Positions 1-10,000 of a DNA stretch of 64,000 nt are shown here, one piece after another (position 1 is the first letter of the stretch; each line of letters opens with the position of its first letter). Below the pieces are notes generated by a model. The model did no database searches, was not told where the DNA came from, and saw only the letters and a list, made by a program, of their open reading frames with translations. This DNA comes from Tritrichomonas musculus (Eukaryota; Parabasalia; Tritrichomonadida; Tritrichomonadidae). The position numbers and the translations under genes are program-made. The stretch is taken from positions 6,367,501-6,431,500 of the forward strand of contig JAPFFF010000004.1 in assembly GCA_039105265.1 (NCBI GenBank), written 5' to 3'.

Positions 1-1
1 T

Positions 2-829
2 TCAATTTGTGTAGAATGCCAATTACCTTATTATCTGGATAAAAGTACAGGTACTTGTGTTCGAGAATGCAAAGCCAAAAATTGTACTCAATGCAATCCA
101 GAAGATAACACTGATTGTATCGTTTGCTTAACAGGATATGGATATTATGAAAATGATGGAAAACCTGAAAAATGTGTGAAAAATTTCCAAGAACATTGCC
201 TTAAAGGATCGTCTGTATATTATTGTGATGAATGTATTGAAGGATACAGTGTTGGTCCAAAAGGAATTTGTGTTGAATGTAAAGTTTCAAATTGTCTAAA
301 ATGTTCTTCTGATAATTATTGCAGTGAATGCTCTCCAGGTTTTTATTTAATTGATGGAAAATGTAATGAATGCACTTACAAAGGATGTGAATGTACAAAA
401 AAGGATCCTGATGACTGTTATGATTGCATTGATGGTTATACATTTGATTATACAAAGGGAACAAATATTTATGGAAAGTGCACACCTTGCCTAGTTGAAA
501 ATTGTAAGTATTGTTATTATCATAAAGGGGAATGTTCACGTTGCTTTAATGATGAAAAGCCAGATAATGATGGTAAATGCCTTGCAAAACCAGATATTAC
601 TGAAGAACCAATCTTTACTGAAGAACCGACCATTACTGAAGAACCTAGTTCTATATATGAGCCACCTATTGTAAATGCTCAAGAAAAATCAAAAAAGAAA
701 TTATCTACCGGAGCTATTGCTGGTATTGCGGTTGGTTCAGTTGCCGCAGTTGGACTTGCTTCTTTCTTAGTTTATTATTTCGCATTCAGAAAGAAATCTG
801 CAGTTTCAGCATCATCTAATTCACCATAA
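2..829 (+). CDS. Cys-rich surface protein, 3' part (5' end outside window)
   Basis: The frame is open from base 2, so the gene begins upstream of the window. The visible 275 residues are dominated by repeated C-x2-C and C-x(4-8)-C spacings, like furin-like or variant-surface-protein Cys-rich repeats. These are followed by a short acidic threonine/proline stalk with three TEEP-type repeats and one hydrophobic helix (GAIAGIAVGSVAAVGLASFL), then a basic RKK stop-transfer and a tail of about 12 residues. This is the layout of a type I membrane-anchored surface protein. A GTG at 176 is not the start, because the Cys-rich pattern continues upstream of it. The ligand is unknown. Similar Cys-rich anchored proteins are common on trichomonads and diplomonads. 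Confidence in the gene is high; confidence in its role is low. Confidence 0.85.
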   Translation, partial: SICVECQLPYYLDKSTGTCVRECKAKNCTQCNPEDNTDCIVCLTGYGYYENDGKPEKCVKNFQEHCLKGSSVYYCDECIEGYSVGPKGICVECKVSNCLKCSSDNYCSECSPGFYLIDGKCNECTYKGCECTKKDPDDCYDCIDGYTFDYTKGTNIYGKCTPCLVENCKYCYYHKGECSRCFNDEKPDNDGKCLAKPDITEEPIFTEEPTITEEPSSIYEPPIVNAQEKSKKKLSTGAIAGIAVGSVAAVGLASFLVYYFAFRKKSAVSASSNSP

Positions 830-1842
830 TTCATAAGTAAAGATTTAATACTTACTTTGTTTCTTCTGTTTTTTTAAAAAAAATTCATTAATTGAATGAC
901 TTTCATAAGAATCTCCAATGAAACTAAGAGAAAAATTTTATACAAGATAAATATGACTTGCTTCTGTGTGAATCATAACTTTTGAGTGAAATATCATCAT
1001 TTAATTTTAATGTATGCTTGTATCATATAAACAAGGATGAAGTGTTTCTGCTCCTGTCGGCGCTAAGTTGGTGAGATAGTAAAATTTGCTTTGGAAAAAT
1101 ACTCTGAGGAATTTGAAATTGGGACATAGGGATGGTTGGACGATGAATAATTAAATTCGGATGATTTACAGTATATTCGAGATTTGAATTGTTTTGGATA
1201 GTGTTTTTTTTTTTATCGTAATAAATTTGGGATTGATATTTAGATATAACTTATCGTCTGTTTGATTTGCATCGAATGGATAATGATCATTCTCAAAATG
1301 CAAGTATAAATCAAAATGAATTGGAATATAATTTTGTGGCAGCCTTTCACTCATTTTGAAAATTATATTGAATTTTTGAATGCTTATTTGGTTTGTATAA
1401 ATGTCATGATCTTGTTGAAATAAATAATTAAAATTTATTGATTAAAATAAAGTTCCATATACATCGAATAAACTAAAAGCGAGGATATTATTTTTTTTGT
1501 GATTTGTTCCAGTTGAGCGAATTCAAATATATCAGACTTCTTTAAATTGCTGAGAGTGAATATTAAATGTGTTTTGATGTTCTATCTTCATAACTTTTCA
1601 ATTCTAATGCATTTGAGTCATTGCTGTTCAATACAAATTTGCTTCCAGTTGTTCATCAATTTAAAGAATTGTTGTTTCATGTTGTTTTCGTTCTTCTTTC
1701 ATTTGTCTAATGAATATGTTATTATTGAATACGCTCGTTGTTTTACCATTATTCAAAAGTTCATCGATAACATAAAAAAATAATAATAAATTCTGTTTTA
1801 TGATATTTAGTGTTTATTACTATAAAAAAACAATCTTTTAAT
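830..1842. other. Intergenic, AT-rich, with one peptidase relic
   Basis: The only structure I can support here is the M1 aminopeptidase remnant on the minus strand (1010-1354, separate entry). A 78-codon plus-strand frame at 1547-1783 has no recognisable motif and looks random. Confidence 0.5.
1010..1354 (-). pseudogene. Relic of an M1-family (gluzincin) aminopeptidase, N-terminal part
   Basis: The ATG at 1354 opens a 62-residue frame starting MSERLPQNYIPIHFDLYLHF. This resembles the opening of M1 aminopeptidases (RLP..v.P.HYDL.l..). After that frame ends, another minus-strand frame near 1022-1067 reads LAPTGAETLHPCLYD, resembling the M1 signature EPTdAR..FPCfDEP. In an intact enzyme these two landmarks are separated by roughly 100 or more residues, so the piece is internally deleted and frameshifted. 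Nothing resembling the HExxH zinc site lies nearby. The alternative is chance similarity. The agreement of two landmarks in the right order and on the right strand makes a host pseudogene more likely. Confidence 0.5.
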
Positions 1843-2787
1843 CTAGTTATTCATTGTCCAGATACCTCCGACGAAGCAGAACCAGAGATAACCAACAGCA
1901 AGAGTAACACCTTGGATGATCCTGTTTTTAGTATCGTTGTCATCTTTGAATGCTTGTTGGAATTGATACATCATTCGGAATCCCATATAGAGAATGGCGC
2001 CTGCAAGAATGGCTGCAAAGCAGTGAGCACAGCTGTCCATTGATCCTGTTGGCTTGTGAACATAGAAAGAAATCAAAGATGCAATTGGCCATAAGACTGC
2101 CTGTGGGACCATGTAGAGGTAGTATAGCCACTTTGGCGGGTTGTCGTTCATAACGAGCATTCCATAAACGTATTGAAGTGTTCCGAGGCGGAAAATGTAA
2201 ACGAATAATGCGTTGATTGCAGGATGTGGACCATCTTTCATGCCAGCGAAATAGCTCATTCCGTCCATCATGTAAGTGACCCACATAATGACAACGTAGA
2301 TTGCGGTCAAATATTTGAAATCTCCCATATTATCCAAACTTGGCTTTCCGCCTGATGGTTGCGATGTATTTTGTTGTTGTTGTTGAGATCCTGTGTTTTG
2401 GCTGGCTTGGCTTGTTTCATTTGGTAGAGATTGTTGATCAACATTATGATCAACATTGCCATTGTCGTTATTATCTTTGTTATCATTACCACCACTTGAA
2501 TTTGGAGCTTCTGGCAAGAAGTTTTCAAGCATTGCGAAAACAACAATGAATAAAACACATATTGCACCTCCTGTATTTGGAAGACGTGAGTCATAGCCCC
2601 AAAGTCCATCTGGTAACAAGAAGAATATACCTTCCATCATGAAGATCGCTGTAGTGAAAGGTTTAATGAGGTTTCGAACAACATCTTGTTTAATAAAAAC
2701 TGGAATACACATAACTGCTAAGTTCACAACAAGAACCAGTACCACGCATAGCCATAAAAGCGTTGACGGTTTAGTAGTTGTAGCCAT
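1843..2787 (-). CDS. Multi-pass membrane protein, ZIP-like topology
   Basis: 314 residues with about eight hydrophobic helices: near 10-32, 42-60, 71-92, 158-181, 190-213, 219-243, 252-275 and 289-311. A hydrophilic Asn/Gln/Ser-rich loop (about 94-150) separates the first three from the last five. This 3 + loop + 5 layout, with FLLPD at the end of helix 2, a Glu near the end of helix 3 (E88) and DG in helix 4 (D175-G176), recalls ZIP (SLC39) metal transporters, where HxLPD and E/H-rich helices 4-5 bind zinc. The histidines expected in helices 4-5 and in the loop are absent, so transport of metal is uncertain. The ATG at 2787 lies 21 nt downstream of a TCATTT initiator. It could equally be an unrelated trichomonad membrane family. 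Confidence 0.85.
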   Translation of the reverse strand: MATTTKPSTLLWLCVVLVLVVNLAVMCIPVFIKQDVVRNLIKPFTTAIFMMEGIFFLLPDGLWGYDSRLPNTGGAICVLFIVVFAMLENFLPEAPNSSGGNDNKDNNDNGNVDHNVDQQSLPNETSQASQNTGSQQQQQNTSQPSGGKPSLDNMGDFKYLTAIYVVIMWVTYMMDGMSYFAGMKDGPHPAINALFVYIFRLGTLQYVYGMLVMNDNPPKWLYYLYMVPQAVLWPIASLISFYVHKPTGSMDSCAHCFAAILAGAILYMGFRMMYQFQQAFKDDNDTKNRIIQGVTLAVGYLWFCFVGGIWTMNN

Positions 2788-2804
2788 CTATTTGTTTTAA
2801 TAAA

Positions 2805-2810
2805 AAATGA
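2805..2810 (-). promoter_or_regulatory. Inr-like hexamer TCATTT
   Basis: Matches the trichomonad initiator TCA(C/T)T(A/T). The predicted start A is at 2808, 21 nt before the membrane-protein ATG. Confidence 0.5.
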
Positions 2811-3070
2811 ATTCATTTCGCTTTTTTTACATTCTCAAATATTTGTGAAAATTTTATATAATTTTTTGAATAGTTATAAAAAAATATGTTATTCAAAATT
2901 CAATAATTATATGAATAATTCAGATAATTAATACAATTATTGAGATGTATTCACAATTACACACAAATTATTCTAACAAAATATTCAAAAAATAAAAAAT
3001 AAAATACCAGTTTTCTTTTAATAAATATACAATAAATAACTAGAGATATTAATTCAGTAAGTAATCAGTC

Positions 3071-3475
3071 TTACTCTTCCTTGCCCTTCTTTGTTGGGCC
3101 AAGGAGAACCTTATGAATATGTGGAACAACACCTGCAGATGCGATAGTAATGTGGGAAAGAAGTTGGTTTAATTCTTCATCGTTTCTGATTGCAAGCATG
3201 ATGTGACGTGGTGAGATACGAGTTTTCTTGTTATCACGGGCTGCGTTTCCTGCAAGTTCGAGAACTTCGACAGTAAGATATTCAAGGACTGCTGCCATGA
3301 AAACTGGTGCACCGGCACCAACACGCTCTCCATAACGTCCTTCACGAAGGAAACGGTGAAGACGTCCGACTGGGAATTGAAGTCCGGCACGAGAAGATCT
3401 GGTCTTTGGATGTTGGCGTTCTCCATCAACGGCTGTTTTTGAGGCTGTTTTCTTTACTCCTTTTTTGGCTGGCAT
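3071..3475 (-). CDS. Histone H2A
   Basis: 134 residues forming a canonical core histone. A Lys-rich N-terminal tail is followed by [19 protein letters not shown] (alpha-N and alpha-1), [20 protein letters not shown] (alpha-2), [20 protein letters not shown] and [19 protein letters not shown] with the docking region. The acidic-patch residues of the [11 protein letters not shown] helix and the NDEELN segment are present. The C-terminus is a short KKGKEE tail without the SQ(E/D)-phi motif of H2A.X, and it lacks H2A.Z hallmarks, so it is best read as canonical H2A. The ATG at 3475 sits only 5 nt after an Inr-like TCATTA, giving an extremely short leader typical of trichomonads. No other histone gene is adjacent, so this copy is not in a divergent histone pair. 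Confidence 0.98.
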   Translation of the reverse strand: MPAKKGVKKTASKTAVDGERQHPKTRSSRAGLQFPVGRLHRFLREGRYGERVGAGAPVFMAAVLEYLTVEVLELAGNAARDNKKTRISPRHIMLAIRNDEELNQLLSHITIASAGVVPHIHKVLLGPTKKGKEE

Positions 3476-4027
3476 TTAATGAAATTGAAATCACATCATT
3501 TTTGGTAAATTGTCCTCAACCATTATCTTTACCGCCATTTGAACAACAAACCACATTTAAATTTTATTGGTATAAAATGACATTTAAATATTTGTTTAAA
3601 TGTCATTTTACACCCATATTTATTCTGAATGTTTATTTGGGATACTATTTCTATAATATCTTGAATTGTGCTCAAAAAAGAAACTATTTTTTTTTCTGAT
3701 TTTATAAAAGCATTATAATTATTTTTATTAAATGCAAATAAAATTATTATTTTTCAAAAATACATTTGAACTTATAAAAAAATGAGAATACATATTTTAT
3801 CTAAGTGATATATTATTTTACAAATAGATTATATATTTTATCTAAGTGATAATTTTCCAAAGTATATCTAATTAGAAGCCTTCAACAAATATTGAATTTT
3901 TATTTAATTTGATTGGATATTTTCATGTAATATTTAAGCCTGACTGCAAAAATCGAAATAGAAATTCTAAAAAAAAAATATAATTAATCAAATGAAACTT
4001 TTAGTTTTTAAAGGAAAAAATTTCTTT
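3476..4027. other. Intergenic, AT-rich
   Basis: No coding signal. An 18-19 bp direct repeat (atattttatctaagtgata type) occurs near 3791 and again near 3833. Confidence 0.5.
3477..3482 (-). promoter_or_regulatory. Inr-like hexamer TCATTA of the H2A gene
   Basis: Predicted start A at 3480, five nucleotides before the H2A ATG. Confidence 0.5.
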
Positions 4028-7000
4028 TTAAGTTGCGAATTCAGCCTCGTTGTTTATTGCTGCTGAATCATTATAATCGTTACCAAGATCGCTAATATAA
4101 TTATTACGTCCCTTGCGTTTGAGGCAAACAACAACTACAACGATAACAATGACGATAACAACAACCACAGCAACAACAATGCCAACGATAAGCCCAACGT
4201 TAGACTTCTTCTTTTCTGGAGGATTTCCGGACACGTTGTCGAATTCAGCATCAGCTTTGTGGCAATCATATTTGACGTCAGAATTAATTCCAGAAACGAG
4301 TCCAGATTCTTCAATAGAATCGACGCAAGTTTCTCCAGCCACAGACAACTTGGCGCCTTCTTCAGCCGCAATTTGGATGTACTTTGAATTAGAAGGCTTC
4401 TCTGTTGCTCCGTTGAAAGAGAATGAATTTCCACCGAGCTTCAATTGGCCATTCTTCTTCAAATTGATGTACATTTGCTGTGAATCTTTAGCTGGCTCGC
4501 TTCTAACTCTGTTTCCATCAATGATGACTTTATGATCATCATCGTCGTCGTCGTCGTCTTTTGTTCTCATTCTCATTGATGACTTTTCGCCATTTTGATT
4601 CTGGATGAGAACGTAGATCGATGATCCATGCGTGCTTGACTCAGATTTGCAGCTGTTGTTAACGAAGAAGCAGTTCAACAACTTGGAGTTGGCGCACGGC
4701 GCGTAATACAAAGCTCCTCCATGCGATGATGCTGCATTACGGATGAATTTGCATTCTTTGATTTCAGATTCAGATTTTGCATAATCATTGTTGAAGAAAA
4801 GAGCTCCACCTTGAGCACCCGAGCTACAATCCTCAAAAACGCACTCTTCGATTTCAAGCTCGCAATCTTTTGTTGAAAAACTGACGTAAACAGCACCACC
4901 GTCATTTTCAGACGAACAACTTGTGAATCTACATTTATCTAGTTCAATTTCGGAATTGACAGCACGAATGGCTCCTCCTTCACGCGATGATTTAAGGCCA
5001 TAAAAGCATGTTTTTTCGATTTTAACCTTCTTTCCATAGATTTCTTGACGGTTTTGATAGCTTGGACATTCGTCTGATGCTGGTGGCTGTTCTGAGCCTG
5101 ATGGACATTGGTCAATATTTGTGCAGTCAAATTTGAATGCGTCATTCAAATTTGGTGCTGATGCGGCAGTGATTAAGACTGTGTTTTGGCCGCCCTGGAT
5201 GCAGTTGCATTCGGTGAAAACAATGGATTGGAAGGTTCCGTTTTCAGCGATGATTAAGTTCTTCTGGGAATCGCCATTGATGTTTGAAGCAGTGAATGTG
5301 CAATGCCCAAGGAGCACGTTGGCATTTGGACTAATTTCTTCTTTTAAGTTGTTGCTGGTGATGAAAACATTGACTGGATTTGTTTCTGAAGGTTGGAAAT
5401 TGAAATTGTTTCCATATAAAACAAATCTGTCATTTTCATCGCTTCCTTCATACCAGCCAACTTGGACCCACAGTGAAGAACCGTTCTTTGCTTCATTATT
5501 GTTGAATGTGCAATGTTGAATTGTTAACAAGTCTCTTGCAACAGAATAGATGGCACCACCACGACTTTCTGCCTTATTTCCTGTGAATGTGCATCCTTCA
5601 ATGCTTGCTGAATGACGCTTGGGTTGCGAAATGTAGATGTTAAGAGCGCCACCATCCAAAGAAGCTTGGCATTTGTCAAAATTGCAATTAACAATTGAGC
5701 ATTCATAATGGCCATCTTTTCCATTATATGAAATGTAAATAGCACCTCCGCCATTTTTTGATTGAACCGTTGATTTACATGAATCAAACTTGCAATCATT
5801 TAAAGAGCAACTTGTTTTAGTTAATGAAATTGCACCTCCTTCTTTTTCACTGACAATATTAGTGAATTTGGTCTTTGTTAATGAAAGTGTTGCTACAGAA
5901 AGCTCAATTCTTTCTGATGGAACGTATCCATCTTTATCTGGTGTTGGCACAGGTGTTGGCTTCTGCGTTTGGCAGGTATCAATGCTTTGGCAGTTAAAGT
6001 TGAAGTACAAATCAGCATTGAATGGGAATGGAAGAGAAACAGTATCAGAACCTTGTTTAACACAATTACATTGATCAAAGTTGAGTTCCTCAAAAGCAGA
6101 TGGTGCAACAACACTCATATGTTTATATCCACTAATTTCTTGGCCTTTTATATCGAAAATGTTGTGTCCAAAAACAAGATTTGCATTCGGCGTTGTGTCG
6201 TCAGTTAGGGCTCTATCTTCGATATAAACATTGATTGCCTTTTCATTTTCTGGTGTGAAAATGAATGAGTTATCATGCATGATAACTTCATTGTGATTGT
6301 ATTCATTATTAATTCCAACACGGCACCAAATAGAGTATCCAATTCCTGATGCTGTATTTCCTTCGAAGTTGCAACGTTCTAAAGTGAATCCATCTCTTGA
6401 CATTGCATAAATAGCACCACCATTCTTGCCCGCTTTATTTGATAAGAATGAACAGTTTGTCATTGTAATCTTATGGATCTTTGATTGTGTAATTTCGCAA
6501 TAGAAAGCACCGCCATTTGTTTTAACTTCATTGTTGGAAAAGATTGTATCAGTGATTGTGCAAATGTAAGTGTCATTTGTTCCACTATATTTGATGTAAA
6601 TAGCGCCACCAAAAACAGCATAGCATGAATCAAACTTACAGTTCTTAATTGTGCAACTTGTTCTCTCTTTTTCAATGGTAATTGCACCACCATATCTATC
6701 AAAGACATGGCCAACAAACTTAAAACCTTCAAGTTCAATTGGGCCTGTTCTAACTTCATCATCAATTCTTGTATGTGGTTTGTAACCGTCAGAACTTGGC
6801 TTGCATGAATCAAATGAATTACAATTATATGTAAATGCTTCATCTGAAACTCCCTCTGGAAGAGAAACTGTTTCTTTTCCTTGACCTACACAAATACAAT
6901 CAACTAAGTTGATTGATTGGAAACCTTGTTCACTCTGATAAAGTACAAAGTGTTTGTAAGAAACGTCTGGATTTCCATTGGCTGAAAACTTGGCCATTCC

Positions 7001-10000
7001 AAAGAAGAGTACTGCATTAATGACACCTTGTGTTTCAACAATCTTGTAGTCTTGTATGTAAACATTGGTTGAGTCGGCAGTTGGTGTGAATGTGAAAGTG
7101 TTGTCTGTAAAAATGGCAGTGTTATTTGTGTCCTTTCCTTGGTTATAGCCAACTTGGCACCATATTGATGAGCCATTCTTTGCAGCTACATTGTTTTCAA
7201 ACGTGCAATGTTGCATCGTGAAATTATCACAAACTTTAAGATAAGCTGCACCACCGTTTCTTTCTGCTTTATTGGCTGTAAATGAGCATGATGAAAACAA
7301 AATGTTATATGTTTTCGATCGCACTGATTCAAGATAAACAGCGCCTGCATCAGTAGCTGATTTACAATCATTAAACTTACAATCAGTTGCATGAAAAACA
7401 AGGTAATTTGAATCTGCCATGTAAATATACAGTGCACCTCCTTTTTTACCTTGGCATGTTTCAAACTTACAGTCATCTAAAATACAATTAACTCTCTTAT
7501 CTTTGCCGAAGATCAAAATGGCACCTCCGTCCTCTTCTAAAGTTCCAAGATTTGTGAACTTGTTCTTCTTTAATTCAATTGCAACGCCTTCATCATTAAT
7601 TCTATCATGTGGTATGTATCCATCAACGTCTGGTGTGGCTGGTGGTGGTGTTGGTTCTTGGGTAGGTTTCTCATAATCTCCTGGTGTGCATTGGTCAATA
7701 TCGGTGCATTCAAATTGAATGTTCTTAAGAGGTATCGATGCAGGAACCGTTACTGTGTTTTGTCCTTGTTTAAAGCAGTTGCAATTCATGAATTCAACTG
7801 AATTGATTTTGCCATTTAGTTCTTCTATGATTAAGTTCTTGTATTCGGAGTTGGATGGATCATCTGAGCTAAATGTGCACCTATCAATGTAGATGTTTAG
7901 AACGGGTGTCGTAGATGTTGGATCTTGGAATTTGTAGTTTTTAATGTAAACATTAGAAACACTCTCTGGACTGGCAATGAATTTGTTATTGATGAAAACA
8001 AGTGTATCATTCGTATCTTTACCTGCTGAATTACCAAATGCAAACCAAATTGATGAGCCATTTTCGGTCGCCTTGTTGTTAGTGAAAATACAATTCTCAA
8101 TGATCAATTCATCTCGAACTTGTTCTGAATAAATAGCACCGCCTCGTTTGCCTGTGTTCGATGTAAATGTACAATCTGAAATAGTTACTGTGTGGATTTC
8201 TGCCTGTGTAGATTTAAATGAGATGGCACCTCCATTCGATGTTCCTGATGAACATTCGTTAAATTCGCATTTATTTATTATGCAGCAAATAGGAAGCGCC
8301 TCATTATTTACTTTAGTCAAAAAGACGTAAATTGCTCCTCCTTCTGATCCTCCATTTGAGTTAAATTTGCAGTCATCAACGGAAATATTTGTTCGTTCAC
8401 AATAAACTGCACCGCCTTTGTTTGAGCTTTGTAAATTTGTGAATTTTAGTTTATTTAATTTAAGTCCTGATAAATCTGATTTAACTTCAATTCTTTCTGA
8501 AGGCCTGTAACCGTCTGCATCTGGTTCTGATGTAGGAAGAACAACTTCTTGATCCGAAGAAGCAACACTTGAGTCTGACGGTTCCTCATCTGGCTTTCCT
8601 GGGATTTCTGGACCTGGTGTGCATTGGTCAATATCGGTGCATTCAAATTGAATGTTCTTAAGAGGTATCGATGCAGGAACCGTTACTGTGTTTTGTCCTT
8701 GTTTAAAGCAGTTGCAATTCATGAATTCAACTGAATTGATTTTGCCATTTAGTTCTTCTATGATTAAGTTCTTGTATTCGGAGTTGGATGGATCATCTGA
8801 GCTAAATGTGCACCTATCAATGTAGATGTTTAGAACGGGTGTCGTAGATGTTGGATCTTGGAATTTGTAGTTTTTAATGTAAACATTAGAAACACTCTCT
8901 GGACTGGCAATGAATTTGTTATTGATGAAAACAAGTGTATCATTCGTATCTTTACCTGCTGAATTACCAAATGCAAACCAAATTGATGAGCCATTTTCGG
9001 TCGCCTTGTTGTTAGTGAAAATACAATTCTCAATGATCAATTCATCTCGAACTTGTTCTGAATAAATAGCACCGCCTCGTTTGCCTGTGTTTGATGTAAA
9101 TGTACAATCTGAAATAGTTACTGTGTGGATTTCTGCCTGTGTAGATTTAAATGAGATGGCGCCTCCATTCGATGTTCCTGATGAACATTCATTAAATTCG
9201 CATTTATTTATTATGCAGCAAATAGGAAGCGCCTCATTATTTACTTTAGTCAAAAAGACGTAAATTGCTCCTCCTTCTGATCCTCCATTTGAGTTAAATT
9301 TGCAGTCATCAACGGAAATATTTGTTCGTTCACAATAAACTGCACCGCCTTTGTTTGAGCTTTGTAAATTTGTGAATTTTAGTTTATTTAATTTAAGTCC
9401 TGATAAATCTGATTTAACTTCAATTCTTTCTGAAGGCCTGTAACCGTCTGCATCTGGTTCTGATGTAGGAAGAACAACTTCTTGATCCGAAGAAGCAACA
9501 CTTGAGTCTGACGGTTCCTCATCTGGCTTTCCTGGGATTTCTGGACCTGGTGTGCATTGGTCAATATCGGTGCATTCAAATTGAATGTTTTTAAGAGTAA
9601 TTGAAGCAGGAACCGTTACTGTGTTTTGTCCTTGTTTAAAGCAGTTGCAATTCATGAATTCAACTGAATTGATTTTGCCATTTAGTTCTTCTATGATTAA
9701 GTTCTTGTATTCGGAGTTGGATGGATCATCTGAGCTAAATGTGCACCTATCAATGTAGATGTTTAGAACGGGTGTCGTAGATGTTGGATCTTGGAATTTG
9801 CAGTTTTTAATGTAAACATTAGAAACACTCTCTGGACTGGCAATGAATTTGTTATTGATGAAAACAAGTGTATCATTCGTATCTTTACCTGCTGAATTAC
9901 CAAATGCAAACCAAATTGATGAGCCATTTTCGGTCGCCTTGTTGTTAGTGAAAATACAATTCTCAATGATCAATTCATCTCGAACTTGTTCTGAATAAAT

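Noticed and set aside
1547-1783. 78-codon plus-strand frame
   Set aside because: Hydrophobic random composition from AT-rich DNA, no initiator, and no recognisable motif.
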